Positions 21,981-32,495 of a stretch of DNA of 64,000 nucleotides are shown piece after piece; position 1 is the first letter of the stretch, and the number at the start of each line of letters is the position of its first letter. The stretch lies in the NCBI GenBank assembly GCA_015179125.1, contig WHVA01000428.1:1-64000 (forward strand), in the 5' to 3' direction. Source of the DNA: Gautieria morchelliformis (lineage: Eukaryota > Basidiomycota > Agaricomycetes > Gomphales > Gomphaceae). The notes beneath the pieces are model-generated. The model saw only the letters and a list, made by a program, of their open reading frames with translations. It ran no database searches and had not been told where the DNA came from. Both the position numbers and the translations under genes were made by a program.

Positions 21981-24131
21981 CTTCGTTGGCTTTGTAAATT
22001 TCTACCATCAGTTCATCCAGGACTTCTCCCATCATGCTTGGCCCCTCTTTGACCTGACCAAGAAGGATGCCCCCTGGGTTTGGACTGAGGCCAAGCAAGC
22101 TGCCTTCAACAAGCTCAAGTGGTTGATCACCTCAGCTCCAATCCTCATATTCCCAGAGGACCTCCACCCTTTGCGAGTGGAAGCTGACTCGTTTGATACA
22201 GCTACCAGGGCCGTCCTGTCCCAGCAGTCCTGGCAAGATGAGAGGTAGCACCCGATTGCCTACTTCTCCAAAAGCCTGAGCCCTGTCGAACAGAATTATG
22301 AGATCCACGACAAAGAGATGCTGGTGATCATCTGAGCATTAGAAGAGTGGCTGCATTTCCTCAAAGGAGCTCATGTCGAGATATAGACGGATCACAAGAA
22401 CCTGGAGTACTTCCACACATCCAAGAAGCTCAACCAGAGACAGGCCCAGAGGTCCCTCTACCTGTCCTGGTTCAACTTTGAGTTGCACCACCAGCTCAGA
22501 ACGTCCATGGGTAAACCCAATGCCCTGTCCCCATGTGCAGACAATGACTCTGGGAGTGGGGGCAACACTGACCTGACCCTGCTCCATCCAGAGATCTTCA
22601 CGGTTCAGGCACTTGAAGGCTGTTGGTGAAGAAGCCAATATCCTCCGAGACATCCGCAGGGGTTTCTGAGAAGGGGGGAGCGAAGAGTCAGTGGTGAAGG
22701 CAGTGGAGGAACTCCGGAAGGGTACTCTGGCTCAGTATGAAGTGCTGAGTAGTTGGAGAGGGACGAGCTGTTTCAGTTCCGGGGAAAAATCTACATCCCG
22801 GATGTGCATGACCTTCAGCACTGAATCATGTCCCAGCACCATGACACTCGGCTAGCCAGGCATGCTGGGAGGTGGAACTGGTGGCATGGAACTATTGGTG
22901 GCCACAGACGTTGAGGTACGTCAGCCAGTATGTGAAATCCTGCGACCTCTGCCTATGCACCAAGGTCCAATGCTGACCCCTGATGGGTGAGCTAGTCCTG
23001 CTCCCAGCTCCGGGATACATTTAGCATAGACTTCATCATCAAACTACCAGAATCCCATGGGTACAATGAGGTCATGTGTGTAGTGTACCTAGTAAGCAAG
23101 GTCCCACTTCATCCTGACAATGACGACTGTGACAGCCCTCAGAGTGGCCCGACTGTTCCTTGGGAATGTCTGGAAACTACACGGGCTCCCGCATGAGGTA
23201 GTTTCTGGCCCAGGCCCTCAGTTTGTGGCCAAGCTCACCTGAGAACTGCACTGTATGTTCGGGATTAGGCTGGCCATGACCACTGCATATCACCTGCAGG
23301 GGGACAGCCAGATGGAACGTGTCAACCAAGAGCTTGAACAGTACCTTCAGCTCTTTGTGAACGAAAGGGAGGACAGGACGACTGGGATGAACTCCTCCCG
23401 CTTGCGGAGTTCCAGTACAATAACCACATCCACTCCTCGACCCGAGAAGCCCTGTTCATGCTCAACACTGGCTGGCACCCCTGGATGGGCTGTGAACCTG
23501 ACCAGCCAAACTCTCAGATGGAAGCTGTGAACGAATTCTGGGACCAGATGGAAGCCTTGCTCATGGAAGCATGGGCAGCACTGGTCAAGGCAAAAGACGA
23601 CATGGCTTGGTATTACAACCAACACCAAGTCCCTGCTCCTGAGTATGCCGTCAGCGACTGAGTCTTCCTCAATGCAAGTGACATCTGAACCACCCGGCCT
23701 TCAGCTAAGCTGGCCCACTGATACCTCAGCCCTTTTATGGTGGTTTGGAAGGTTGGGAAGAATGCGTATTGGCTGCACCTGCCCGCTTCAATGGCTCAGC
23801 TGCACCCAGTGTTCAATGTTGTGAAACTCCTCCTGGCCCCAGAAGACCCAATCTGGGGCCAAAGAGCCAGACCCCTGCCGCCACCAGATATTGTCAACGG
23901 GGAGGAATACTACATCATTGACAAGACCCTCGACAGCTGCCTCCTATGAGGTCACCTCCAGTGCTTAGTCAAGTGGGAAGGCTACGGATCCAAGGAGAAC
24001 TTGTGGGTCTCCAAAGATGATGTCCATGCGCTGGCCAAAGTGCGGGAATTTTACTGAACCCACCCAGGAGCACCCCAAAGGGTCAAGTCAACAGCTTTCC
24101 ATTCAATAATGTCCCATGCTTCAAGGGTGCA

Positions 24132-25507
24132 CACTCTAGAGGGGGGGTGATGTCAGGGGAACCCCCCTGAGGACATTTCTGGCCTTGGCTTCGGTTCCAA
24201 CCTGAGATCTGGACCTGACCCAAGCAATCCCAAGGTCCTGGCCAAGTTTCCAAAGCTTTGGCTTTGGAAATTGTCCCTGAATGGCGCCAAAGTGGTGGAT
24301 GTCAAGATTGGATTAGGGTGTTAATATCACGTATTAGTGAACATGGCAAATGCCCAAACAGCTTGTGCGATAAGATATGTAGTTCGGCAAATAATGTAAA
24401 GCCAATAAAGATTATGAAGTAAGGGGGCTACTTGAATGGAGCTCACCCTGTTCTACAGTCAAACCGAAATGGCTTGTGACACTTGACAATGTAATGTGCA
24501 ACGTCTCATGGAAAGGTTGGCTAGCAGTAACAATCCTTTCACCAGCAAAGGTCCTCCTTCAGAGCCCTTCGCCAACAGCACAGACAAGGGTTCAAAGACA
24601 AAAGTGGTGAAAGTGAGATATAGAAGCTCACCAGTGGTGCTTAAGCTCTACTCTAGTTTTTGAAAGTAGTAGGCCAGAGAAGAGGGCTTAAGACAATAGT
24701 CACAGTGTAGTTGGGTTTTGTACAAGATAGACATATGATAATTGAACTGCAGAATATACATGCGAATGTAAACTACTTATACCGAATGCTTGTATGCTAT
24801 CAGTGAATAGGAAAGAGGGCCGTTGTGAGTCAGGGTTGGATAGCGGGGGTGCAGTCAGGGTACAAATAGATGAAACACATATACAATAGAGCTAAGGAGA
24901 AGTGCAAACATGAAACAATGGGGATGAAAGTGGACAAAGGCACCTAGGTAAGAAAACACACCTTGAGACCTGTATACATCTTACCCGGCATGGACTCTTG
25001 GTCTAACAGGTTGATCCTGCATGATCTACGGGTAGGACATTCTGCAATTGCATGCCGGCCATAGGAACACCCAAAGGGGGTCGAATCGGGAAGGTGATGG
25101 GGCCAGTGATGAACCATCACACCAGTTAGAGAATGTAGATGATGTTTGATGGCATGACTACTGGCAAATGATGCGAGTAGCCAATGGTCATTTGGCAAAT
25201 CCAGCAAATGGTGAATGGAGGTGAACCTAGAGATTGAGGGATGAAAGGGGAAATGGGGGTAACTTGATACAATAATAAATGGGTCATGACAGTGGGTTGA
25301 GACATGCGTGGTAGGCGAGGGCCACAGGGATGTGGATGTGTGTCAAGAGTGGAGCAGGCTTCCCTGACTTTGATCAGGGGTGCAAGGTATATATGTAGTG
25401 CACTGGTAGCAGAGATCCTTAGCTTTTCCTCTTTGGATCCTCCTCTACCAGACCACGTGATTTTGCTGTCTAGGGAGAGTTGCTCTCACAGCAACCTTAT
25501 CAAGACA
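24132..25507 (+). repeat. Polypurine tract and 3' LTR of gypsy family E, split
   Basis: The purine run tctagagggggggtga (24133-24148) precedes TGTCAGGGGAACCCCC at 24149. The LTR stops at 24299, where a family A LTR was inserted, and resumes after 25296. It contains a TATA-like gtatatatgt near 25390 and ends CTTATCAAGACA at 25507. Joined length is about 360 bp. It belongs to the decayed pol directly upstream. Confidence 0.75.
24300..25291 (-). repeat. Solo LTR of gypsy family A, minus orientation
   Basis: On + it reads TGTCAAGATTGG to GTCATGACA, the reverse of the family A LTR, 992 bp. The flanks GTGGA (24295-24299) and GTGGG (25292-25296) form an imperfect 5-bp target duplication. It is nested in the family E LTR. 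Confidence 0.88.
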
Positions 25508-26110
25508 GAGGTACGCAGTATTCATGCACATTGGACACATTGATTAAATCTTTGGGCTATGTTGTCGCAGGTGCTACACACTCTCAACGATGACTGTCCT
25601 CCAGCAGAATGCCACATTGCTGCTCTATGCCACAGCATCCTTGCCAAATCCAAAACCGGCCTTAAAGCAACTGTGTATGTGCATATGCGCATTGCCCTCC
25701 TGGTATGGTCACTCATCTCAAGCTCAACATGCAGTTGATTTTATGCTCTAGCGCATGGCTCTGGACTGTCAACAATCAGTCTCTCCTGACAAGACATGGT
25801 CCTGTGTGGATGTGGAGATGCGGGATTTGGAGAGCCAAAGCACTAGCAAGGAAGGTAAGCAAATTCTCTCTTATGCAATAACATTCTGAACCTCAAGTTT
25901 GGACAGACATTTGAAGACTATTCTGGAGCTTGACATCACCGACCATCCCCGCCCAGCAGATGAGTATGTGCAGTATCGGACCACTGGAATGAAAGATTTG
26001 GAGGAGTGGCAGAATATTTGTGATCACCATGCAGGTAAAGTGGAAGTGGAAATCAAGCGGGCGGGACGTAGCAGGCAATAAATTTATGATGGCTGCAGGT
26101 AAAGTGGAAG
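25508..26110 (+). pseudogene. Broken copy of the helical accessory protein
   Basis: Text such as VLHTLNDDCPPAECHIAALC (about 25570) and TGMKDLEEWQNICDHHAGK (about 25985-26040) parallels the minus-strand gene at 11970-13694, whose C-terminus reads LTKDLEKWQIVCDHHAGK. Stops interrupt it. The block AGGTAAAGTGGAAGTGGAAATCAAG is duplicated in tandem around 26032-26125. Confidence 0.55.
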
Positions 26111-26125
26111 TGGAAATCAAGTGAA

Positions 26126-26607
26126 TGGGATGTAGCAGGCGATAAATTTACGATGGCATGCAGTGGCGCCCGTACCATCCTGAAGAGGTTCTTTAAACAT
26201 TGAATAGACATTATACATATTATCCAAGCATTTTAGAACCATAAGGCAAAGCTGAAAAATATGCTTTTGGAAGCTTACAGCGACCTGTGGGAATGCTCTA
26301 ACAGTAGGGACATCAGACGTATAATGTGTCCTTGCCCAGATGATGCAATCTGACATTTTGAAGGGCTTTCAAGCAGGCAGTGACAAGCTGCATTAATAGA
26401 TTTTATATACAAGTGTGGCATCCTATGCTCAAGGTCAATGTAGATGTACTGGAAGCTTGCATTGTTTGTGGCTACACATTCACAAAGCCTCCTCTAACTT
26501 TCATGTGTACCTCCTGCAGAGGTTGGAGCTCGGTGTTGAGGGGACTCCAGAGAACTCCTTCTAAGACCCTCACTCACGCACCTGCGTGGCCTCGAATACA
26601 AACGGGG
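26126..26607. other. No recognised gene
   Basis: Short open frames only. The text between 26380 and 26600 (Cys-rich CIVCGYTFTKPP, MCTSCRG) might be an old coding fragment with a CxxC pattern, but I cannot place it. Confidence 0.3.
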
Positions 26608-26718
26608 GTGTAAAACCTGATTAAATATGTATTTTCATCCAACCAAATAATTCTTTAATACTATTAACCAGCAATGTACAATGTTAACCTTAACTAACCC
26701 CATGCAAAGCACAGGTCT
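26608..26718 (+). mobile_element. Older Helitron 3' tail, split by the gag-only element
   Basis: The sequence from CCTGATTAAATATGT through TTAACCTTAACTAACCC matches 8132-8240. The hairpin ccatgcaaagcacagg is followed by GGTCT. At that point an LTR element was inserted. The missing last bases (TTTTGCTAGT) appear after the element at 37797-37806, where CTAG is at 37802-37805. Confidence 0.8.
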
Positions 26719-26883
26719 TGTTGGGATTTTTGTGGAGAGAGGACAAGGGGGCACAAAGCACAACCGACGTGGTAGTGTGTGGTTACAAACGGATGGAGTA
26801 AATACATGTAAACTACATGTATCTGTAAGCCATGGCTCGGTCTCAGGCGACTCGGCACCGCTCGCAATCCATAAATACCAACA
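26719..26883 (-). repeat. Left (3') LTR of the gag-only copia-type element
   Basis: 165 bp, on + TGTTGGGATTTTTG to AAATACCAACA, with inverted ends TGTTGG/CCAACA. The partner LTR is split into 27900-27983 and 37711-37791. The whole element is flanked by GGTCT at 26714-26718 and 37792-37796. Confidence 0.92.
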
Positions 26884-26925
26884 CACGTCCTCGAGCGGGA
26901 CAGAGTCCGAGGCACCTCCTGAAAC

Positions 26926-27696
26926 CTAGAACGCAAAGCCCTCGTCATCCTCTGCTCCAGCATCTGCTAAAGTGGCAGTGCCACACCTTGCAGAAGGGCA
27001 ATCAGATTGGTAGTGGCCCTTACCGTCACAGTTGTAGCAGGTAATTTCCTCTATGGGCCTCTTCTTCTTGGCAATAGCAGCGAGTGCACCCTCCATTCGC
27101 TCAGTCTCCGACTTGGCTGCTTGGATTTGGCGCACCTCCTTGTTCAATAGGCGGGTGATAACGATGTCAAGGGTGAGATTGTTGGCCGGAATGCTGTCGA
27201 GTCCGATGATGAAAGTGGAGTACGAGTTTGGGAGCCCTTCGGTGATTGCAAGAATGATGTCCTCATCTATGATGCTGACTCTGGCAACTTCAAGCTGGAA
27301 GGCAGTGTTCTTGATGTCAGAGATCCATGAGACCATTGGCTGGTCATCGCACTTGTGCATGTAAAGAAAATGGCGGCGGAGTGAATGGCGCGTGGCAAAT
27401 CCATGGGCCCGGTGGACCTTCTCCAGGCTCTCCCAAATCTCCTTTGGGTCATTGTAGCGCGTGTGCGGAAGCTGGGATTTGTCAATGTTCAGGATGATTT
27501 TCGCACAGGCAAGCTGTTGCTTTTTCGTAAACGCACAGATGGCTTTTGAGTTCGGGGAGCCAGTGGGTTGTGTCTCATTGCCGTCGACAATGTCCCACAA
27601 GTCCTTCTCGACCAGTAGGGCGGCCATTACGTAGCGCCAGTCGTTGTAGTTAGTTTGGTTGAGTTTTTTGAAGTTCGGGTCGGGCATGGTGGACAA
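26926..27696 (-). CDS. gag: Intact copia-type Gag of a gag-only LTR element
   Basis: 256 residues with no internal stop. It starts MSTMPDPNFKKLNQTNYNDW, the usual opening of copia Gag (LNGxNYxxW). It continues through the UBN2-type capsid region (LACAKIILNIDKSQL, EIWESLEKVHRAHG, ITEGLPNSYSTFI) to one zinc knuckle CYNCDGKGHYQSDCP near residue 222 and an acidic tail. The stop lies only about 40 bp from the 3' LTR, so protease, integrase and RT are simply absent. This matches the TR-GAG layout described in plants. Such an element would depend on another copia for reverse transcription. Its clean frame contrasts with the decayed copies around it. Confidence 0.9.
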   Translation of the reverse strand: MSTMPDPNFKKLNQTNYNDWRYVMAALLVEKDLWDIVDGNETQPTGSPNSKAICAFTKKQQLACAKIILNIDKSQLPHTRYNDPKEIWESLEKVHRAHGFATRHSLRRHFLYMHKCDDQPMVSWISDIKNTAFQLEVARVSIIDEDIILAITEGLPNSYSTFIIGLDSIPANNLTLDIVITRLLNKEVRQIQAAKSETERMEGALAAIAKKKRPIEEITCYNCDGKGHYQSDCPSARCGTATLADAGAEDDEGFAF

Positions 27697-27710
27697 AACA
27701 GAGTGGGTAC

Positions 27711-27860
27711 ACTTTCAATAGGTGTGGACAGAGCTTTCGTTAGGCTCAGATTCAGTGCGCTTTCGGTAGGCGCAGTCAACGTGCTTTCACTAGGCACGGG
27801 TGTCAACGGTCTGTTCAGCACGCTTTCGTTCGGCGTGGCGCACTTTCAGTAGTGCGACTT
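27711..27860. repeat. Array of a 16-17 bp motif in the element's leader
   Basis: Six spaced copies of a YGCTTTCRNTAGGCRC-like motif lie between the 5' LTR and the gag start (near 27711, 27731, 27759, 27781, 27820 and 27841). Some are themselves partly palindromic. Possible packaging or enhancer signal; the role is inferred only from position. Confidence 0.6.
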
Positions 27861-27899
27861 TTGGCGGGCAGCGCCTAGACAGATGTGTTGATCCGTTTG

Positions 27900-27983
27900 T
27901 GTTGGGATTTTCGTGGAGAGAGGACAAGGAGGCACGAAGCACAACCGATGTGGTAGTGCGTGGTTACAAACGGATGGAGTAAA
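27900..27983 (-). repeat. Right (5') LTR of the gag-only element, first part
   Basis: It matches the first 84 bp of the left LTR (TGTTGGGATTTTCGTGG to GGATGGAGTAAA). The match stops at AAA and Helitron sequence follows. The remainder is at 37711-37791. Confidence 0.92.
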
Positions 27984-28329
27984 TTTCCTATAGGTGAAAG
28001 TAGCACGGTGGGAGGTTGTGGGCGCGCTGACCAATGCTGACCAATGCTTGGTCATTAGTTTGTCAGCGGAGCGCGCGAGCGGCGCAGCCGCGAGCCAAGA
28101 ACGCTGCGCAGCATGGTCACGTGATCGTTTGCGTTCCAAATTAGGTCAGCGGTGAGCGGCGCAGCCGCGAGAGAACGCTGCGCAGTGGTCACGTGACCCG
28201 TTCGCGACCAGAGCGCGCATACGCGAGTGTGGTCCGTGCACGACACGCGCGCACGGTATAAAGGCCGAACGGTAAGGACATAACGCCAGGAACCTGCCCA
28301 ACCGGCGATTCCTCTGTCTGCTGTCTGCC

Positions 28330-28410
28330 ATGTGCTCTGTCTGCTCTGTCTGCTCTGTGCTGTCTGCTCTGTCCGCTGTCTGCTCTGTGCCCTGTCTGCT
28401 GTCTCCTCCT
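28330..28410 (+). repeat. CTGTCTGCT microsatellite-like tract
   Basis: Repeated CTGTCTGCT and CTGTGC units. They produce a Cys/Leu/Ser-rich open frame (28332-28580) that I regard as an artefact. Confidence 0.7.
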
Positions 28411-28599
28411 TTAGCTGGCTGCCTGTCTATTGCTTGGCTGACTTTCTATTGGTAGGTAATATCTTTTGTTTAATGCATTGCCATGTGTTTTATTTTATTT
28501 GTGTTTGTAATTTTATTAGTTCTTTTTTTTTTCATCATAGTATTGTCACATGTGCATTATATTTTGGTGATTTTTTTTGAAAATAGATTTAAATACCAT

Positions 28600-29120
28600 C
28601 CAAAGACTGCTAAAGAAAATGTATTTTAATATCAATATTTTTCAGGTTTTTTTTCGAAAATAGACATCAATAAGTTCCCTCTAAAATTAATGAGATTCTG
28701 CTTTTAAATGGTTTGTTTTATTGTTTTAATTACTGTAAAGCCACTTACCAGCCACCCCTCTCTGGCTATACTGGTGGCTGGCTTACTATGGCTTTGGCTG
28801 GGCTCTGGGTTTCTCTGTCAGTCTCAGGGCTTCTCTGGCTTTGGCTGGGTATTAATAACAGCCTCTGCTTCAATGTACTGTACTTTTTTGACATTTTTTC
28901 GCAGATAGATGTCAATAAATTATCCTGACTTTGTGAAAATTGTCAGCTTAAATGTACAGCGCATTTTTTTGACATTTTTCAAAAATAGATAATCTTGACT
29001 CTGCTAAAATTAATAACAGCTTCAGCTTAAATGTACTGGACATTCATTTTGACATTTTTTGAAAAATAGATAATCCTGACTTTGCTAAAATTAATGACAG
29101 CAGCTGCTTAAATATGGCTT
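28600..29120 (+). repeat. Degenerate tandem repeat, unit about 75-85 bp
   Basis: At least four units share TTTTTGACATTTTT...AAATAGAT then ATCCTGACTTTGCTAAAATTAAT and ACAGC..CTGCTTAAAT. A related unit occurs twice in the leader of the full Helitron at 32260-32450, so the repeat belongs to this Helitron family. Confidence 0.65.
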
Positions 29121-29217
29121 CCTTTACTATTGTATTTATGTCTGTATATGTCACAAAATAGATATTGATACATGTCCCTGAGTTTGCGAAAAGTTAATGA
29201 TAAGTAACAGCCCCTGC

Positions 29218-29945
29218 TCGCTTCACTTTGAAGCCCTTGGGGATGTGCTACACATGCCATTGGGACATGCTATGCATGCTATACTTGAGGGGCATGCTAC
29301 ACACACTAACATGCATGCTATGCATGGGGACACACACGCTATGCTTGGGGACACCCATGTTATGCATGGAGACACGCATGTTATGCATGGGGACAAGCAT
29401 GCTATGCATGGGGATGTGCACACTATATGTGGGGACACACTATGCTTGGGGGACATGGTACAAACAAGGGACACACTACAGGGGAATACACTACAAACAC
29501 GGGACATTCTACACATGCTATACTTGGGGGACACGCTACAAACAAAGGACATGCTATGCACACTATACTTGGGGGACATGTTATGCATTGGGGACACACT
29601 TTGCACACTATACTTGAGGGGGATGCTACACACACTACATGGAGGGACATGCTACACATGTGGACACGCTATGCATGGGGGACACACATGCTATAATTTA
29701 GGGACACGCTATGTTTGGGGACATGCTACAAACCAGGGACATGCTATGCATGTGGGACATGCCATGCACACTGTACTTGGGGATATGCAACATGTGGAGA
29801 CACACTATGCATGGAGGACATGCTACACACACTATACTTGGGAACATGTTATATGTGGGCCAGGGACACAATAAGCATGCTATATTCGAGGCTATGCATG
29901 GAGGACATGCTATGCACACTATACTTGGGCACATGCAGACATGTG
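29218..29945 (+). repeat. Minisatellite of about 20 bp units
   Basis: Roughly 30 diverged units of the type ATGCTATGCATGGGGACAC alternate with CACACTATACTTGGGGG. All frames on both strands stay open for long stretches (His/Met/Gly/Thr- or Cys/Met/Ser-rich), which is a consequence of the repeat, not evidence of a gene. Confidence 0.9.
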
Positions 29946-30080
29946 TAAAGACATTACCTATCTTGATGTGTTACTTATAGCTACTTTCCATTGCAATGAG
30001 ATGTGTTTTACTTATCCCAAGTTTGATTTACCCAATGTGTTTGACCTACACCGCCGTGTGAAGCATGGGTATCCCCCTAG

Positions 30081-30441
30081 AGGTAAGGGTTCAAGAATCG
30101 AGTTAAGTTGGATATCAGAAATCAAGTTGGAAGGCAGAGGTCAGAGAGACAGAGGCCTTGCAAGTACTTGCTGTGGTAAGAACAGGAAACGGTGCAAAGG
30201 GAGTCACATATCAAAGTCAATTATCTGATTGCAGAACAGAGGCACACATGACTGGGTTTTATTCAAAGAGCTGAGACAACATGTCAGAAGGTAGAGGTAA
30301 GCAATTCCAGTGCAAGCAAAAGTAACTAGGATAAATGGAGTAAGTAACTAATACGGAACAAGAGGAACTACAAGGGGGTGCCGGGTAGAACTAAGAACAA
30401 TCAATAGGCAAAAGAACAAGGGGACTGTGGGTCTAATTGAT
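30081..30441 (-). repeat. Partial gypsy family D LTR
   Basis: Shares GTAAGAACAGGA, AATTATCTGATTGCAGAAC and GGGTTTTATTCAAAGAGCTGA with the LTR next to it. It starts directly after the CTAG of the preceding Helitron tail and lacks LTR ends. Confidence 0.65.
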
Positions 30442-31376
30442 TGTTACGTATCGGAATTCCCGGAGGTCAGAACTGGAAAGGACAACGGCTTCAACTTATG
30501 TGTTGCGCCCCCAATGAACTACCATCCTAAGTATTTCGGGATTGACTTGCGGATATTGGAGAAGGCAGAAGTCGAGAACAGAGTACTGAGAGTTGAGGTT
30601 CGAGGGTCGGAGATCAAAGGTAGGAAGAGGTGGAGGACAGAGGGTCGAGAGCAGAAGGAGACAAGACTAGCAAAACTCGCTGTGCTAAGAACAGGAGACA
30701 GTGTGAAGGGAATCACATATCGAAGTCGATTATCTGATTGCACAAACGGAGACATACATGAGGGGGTTTTATACAAAGAGCTGAAGCAACAGGTAATGGT
30801 ATGGTACTAAGCAAATTCCGGAGAGTGCAGGAATCGGATAGACATACGGGGCAAGTAACTAATGCGGAACAATGGGATGACAAGGGGGTGCAGGGTAGGG
30901 TAAGTACAATGGCAAAGAACAAGGCAAGTAAGTATAATAGGCATCAGAAGAAACGGAATTACGGAAATGGTCTCTTGCTGTGTTCAGGGTCGAGTACGGG
31001 GGCCGGTATCTGGAGGTGGCCAGGGGTACTGAAATCACAAGGGTCGAGGTAGAGGGTTGTGGATGGTGCGGATGTTGCTGGATATAGTCGGAGGTGGTGC
31101 AGAGGCAGTGCAGAGGTGGTGTGGAGGATATGCGGATATGGCGGAGATGGTTGAGCGGAACAGTTGTAACATTGATAGTGGAACAAATGGATCTCCTGAT
31201 GCTCCAGACTTGCTATGCTAAGGGTCAAGTAGGGAATGCCAGTGAATAGAGTCAAAAGGGGAAGTATGTGAATAGTAAAGAACAAGGGGATCAAAAGGTC
31301 AAAGTGTGGACGTTGCGGGATAGAGCCAGAGGAGGCATGAAGGTACCAGAGTTGGTCGAGCAGCATGGTCATAACA
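30442..31376 (-). repeat. Gypsy family D LTR, minus orientation (about 935 bp)
   Basis: On the minus strand it starts TGTTATGACCATGC and ends CGATACGTAACA. The conserved block GCGCAACACATAAGTTGAAG lies near its 3' end, as in the + strand copy at 48005-48487. I see no 5-bp duplication, so it may be an end of a rearranged element rather than a simple solo LTR. Confidence 0.65.
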
Positions 31377-31575
31377 TTACCTACCTTGATGTGTTACTTA
31401 GAGCTACTTTCAATCAATAAGATGTGTTTTACTTATCTAAAAGAAATTTTCTCATCCAAATGTGTTTGACTTATCCCAAGTCTGATTTACCCAAGGCATT
31501 TGACCTTGCTGATGCGTTTGACCTTACCGAGGCGTTTGACTTGCACCCCCGCGCGAAGCGCGGGTATCCACCTAG
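31377..31575 (+). mobile_element. Helitron 3' tail (second copy)
   Basis: The tail starts with the last helicase codons (CTTGATGTGTTACTTAGAGC) and runs through repeated TTTGACCTTACCGAGGCG units to the perfect hairpin cccgcgc gaa gcgcggg (31548-31564) and CTAG (31572-31575). The next two bases are TC, the start of the full Helitron, so the two lie head to tail. Confidence 0.85.
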
Positions 31576-32495
31576 TCTAAGAGTTAAACGCGCTCAGTGG
31601 GTTGTGGGCGCTGCTGACCAATGCTTGGTCATCAGTTTGTCAGCGGAGCGCGCGAGCGGCGCAGCCGCGAGCCCCTGGGCCCTACCGGCGGTTTGCGCCA
31701 CTCTGCCGGCTCCAGCGCTGCGCAGCGTTCTGGAGCGTGCGAGCAGTTTACGCCGGTCTGCCGGCTCAGGCGCTCAAAGCAGCGCTGCGCTGGCAGATCA
31801 CTGCGCAGCCAGCCGCTTTGCACACTCCACCACCACCCTCCTCTCCTCTCCTCTCTGCCCACTACTAGATAGAATAAAAATTGCGTGAGACTGAATTAAT
31901 AGATAGCCTATATAGTGTAGTACACAAAAGATCTCTTCCCAGGGAGGTCTCTGCAGTGAACTATTGGGGTTGACCCCTTCATTGGGGCAGCTTTTTCTCT
32001 GCTAAGGAGCCAGGTAGTCATCCCAGGCTGCCTTAGAGGGAGCCACAATTGCATTGCAGTTCTTTCAGTGTTGACTTGCACTACTGGTGGCTGAAGAAGA
32101 CATCTCCCCAGGACCAGGACCAGGACCAGGACCTTTTACTGGAAGAATTATTCCAGTTGGATAGCCGAAGAAGACTTGGATATTTTCATCAAAAAAATTC
32201 CCCATCCCTTCCTTGGTACATATATTTCTCTGTGGTCTGGTGTGAGCCATCTGACAGTTTTTTTTTTTCTTTTAAATAGAAATTATTAAATTCCCTTGAC
32301 TTTGCCTAACAAACAGACTCCCCATCCCTTCCTTGGTATGTATGTATTTCTCTGTGGTCTGGTGTGAGCTGTCTGACATTTATTTAATTAGAAATTAATA
32401 AATTCCCCTGACTTTGCCCAAGAAAAATTAACAACAACAGCATCTGCTTGCAAATGTAAGTTGAAGTGGGGTAGCTTGATTGTTCCTCTAAGCTT

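Larger units (their letters stand above)
19990..24060 (+). pseudogene. Decayed Ty3/gypsy pol (family E), interrupted three times or more
   Basis: RT text appears at about 20005-20160 (FEPQVMFFGLTNSL, then VYLDNILIFTKTLSEH, the YxDD region read as YLDN). It resumes at 20874 with YLGLIISEG and breaks at 21000 after KVQSF. It resumes at 21986 as GFVNFYHQFIQDFS, followed by RNase H (TDHKNLEYFHTSKKLNQRQAQ). The integrase part keeps HDTRLA, DFIIKLPESH, TAYHLQGDSQMERVNQELEQYL and EFQYNNHIHSSTREA. After PVFNVVKLL a chromodomain-like tail reads LQCLVKWEGYGSKENLWV to about 24057. More than ten in-frame TGA or TAG codons are present, many at positions where CGA or CAG is expected. It has no coding capacity left. 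Confidence 0.88.
27984..30080 (+). mobile_element. Non-autonomous Helitron-like segment
   Basis: Helitron sequence begins after an LTR A residue, at an A^T site. The 5' region (28011-28090: TTGTGGGCGCGCTGACC, TTTGTCAGCGGAGCGCGCGAGCGGC) is shared with the start of the full Helitron at 31597. The 3' tail (29951-30080: ATCTTGATGTGTTACTT...) matches the tail of the full Helitron and closes with an imperfect hairpin and CTAG at 30077-30080. No Rep/helicase is present. The interior holds tandem repeats instead. The exact 5' dinucleotide is not a clean TC at the A border, so the left end is provisional. Confidence 0.65.

Noticed and set aside
28332..28580. Cys/Leu-rich membrane-like small protein
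   Set aside because: Arises from CTGTCTGCT repeats inside a Helitron leader.
29218..29945. CRISPR-like array
   Set aside because: Units are contiguous and diverged with no unique spacers, and the genome is eukaryotic.
29197..29980. Long open frames on both strands (up to 225 codons)
   Set aside because: Produced by the 20-bp minisatellite; composition follows the repeat unit in every frame.
31602..31872. Several 76-88 codon frames at the Helitron 5' end
   Set aside because: GC-rich, mutually overlapping in three frames and on both strands; no protein signal.
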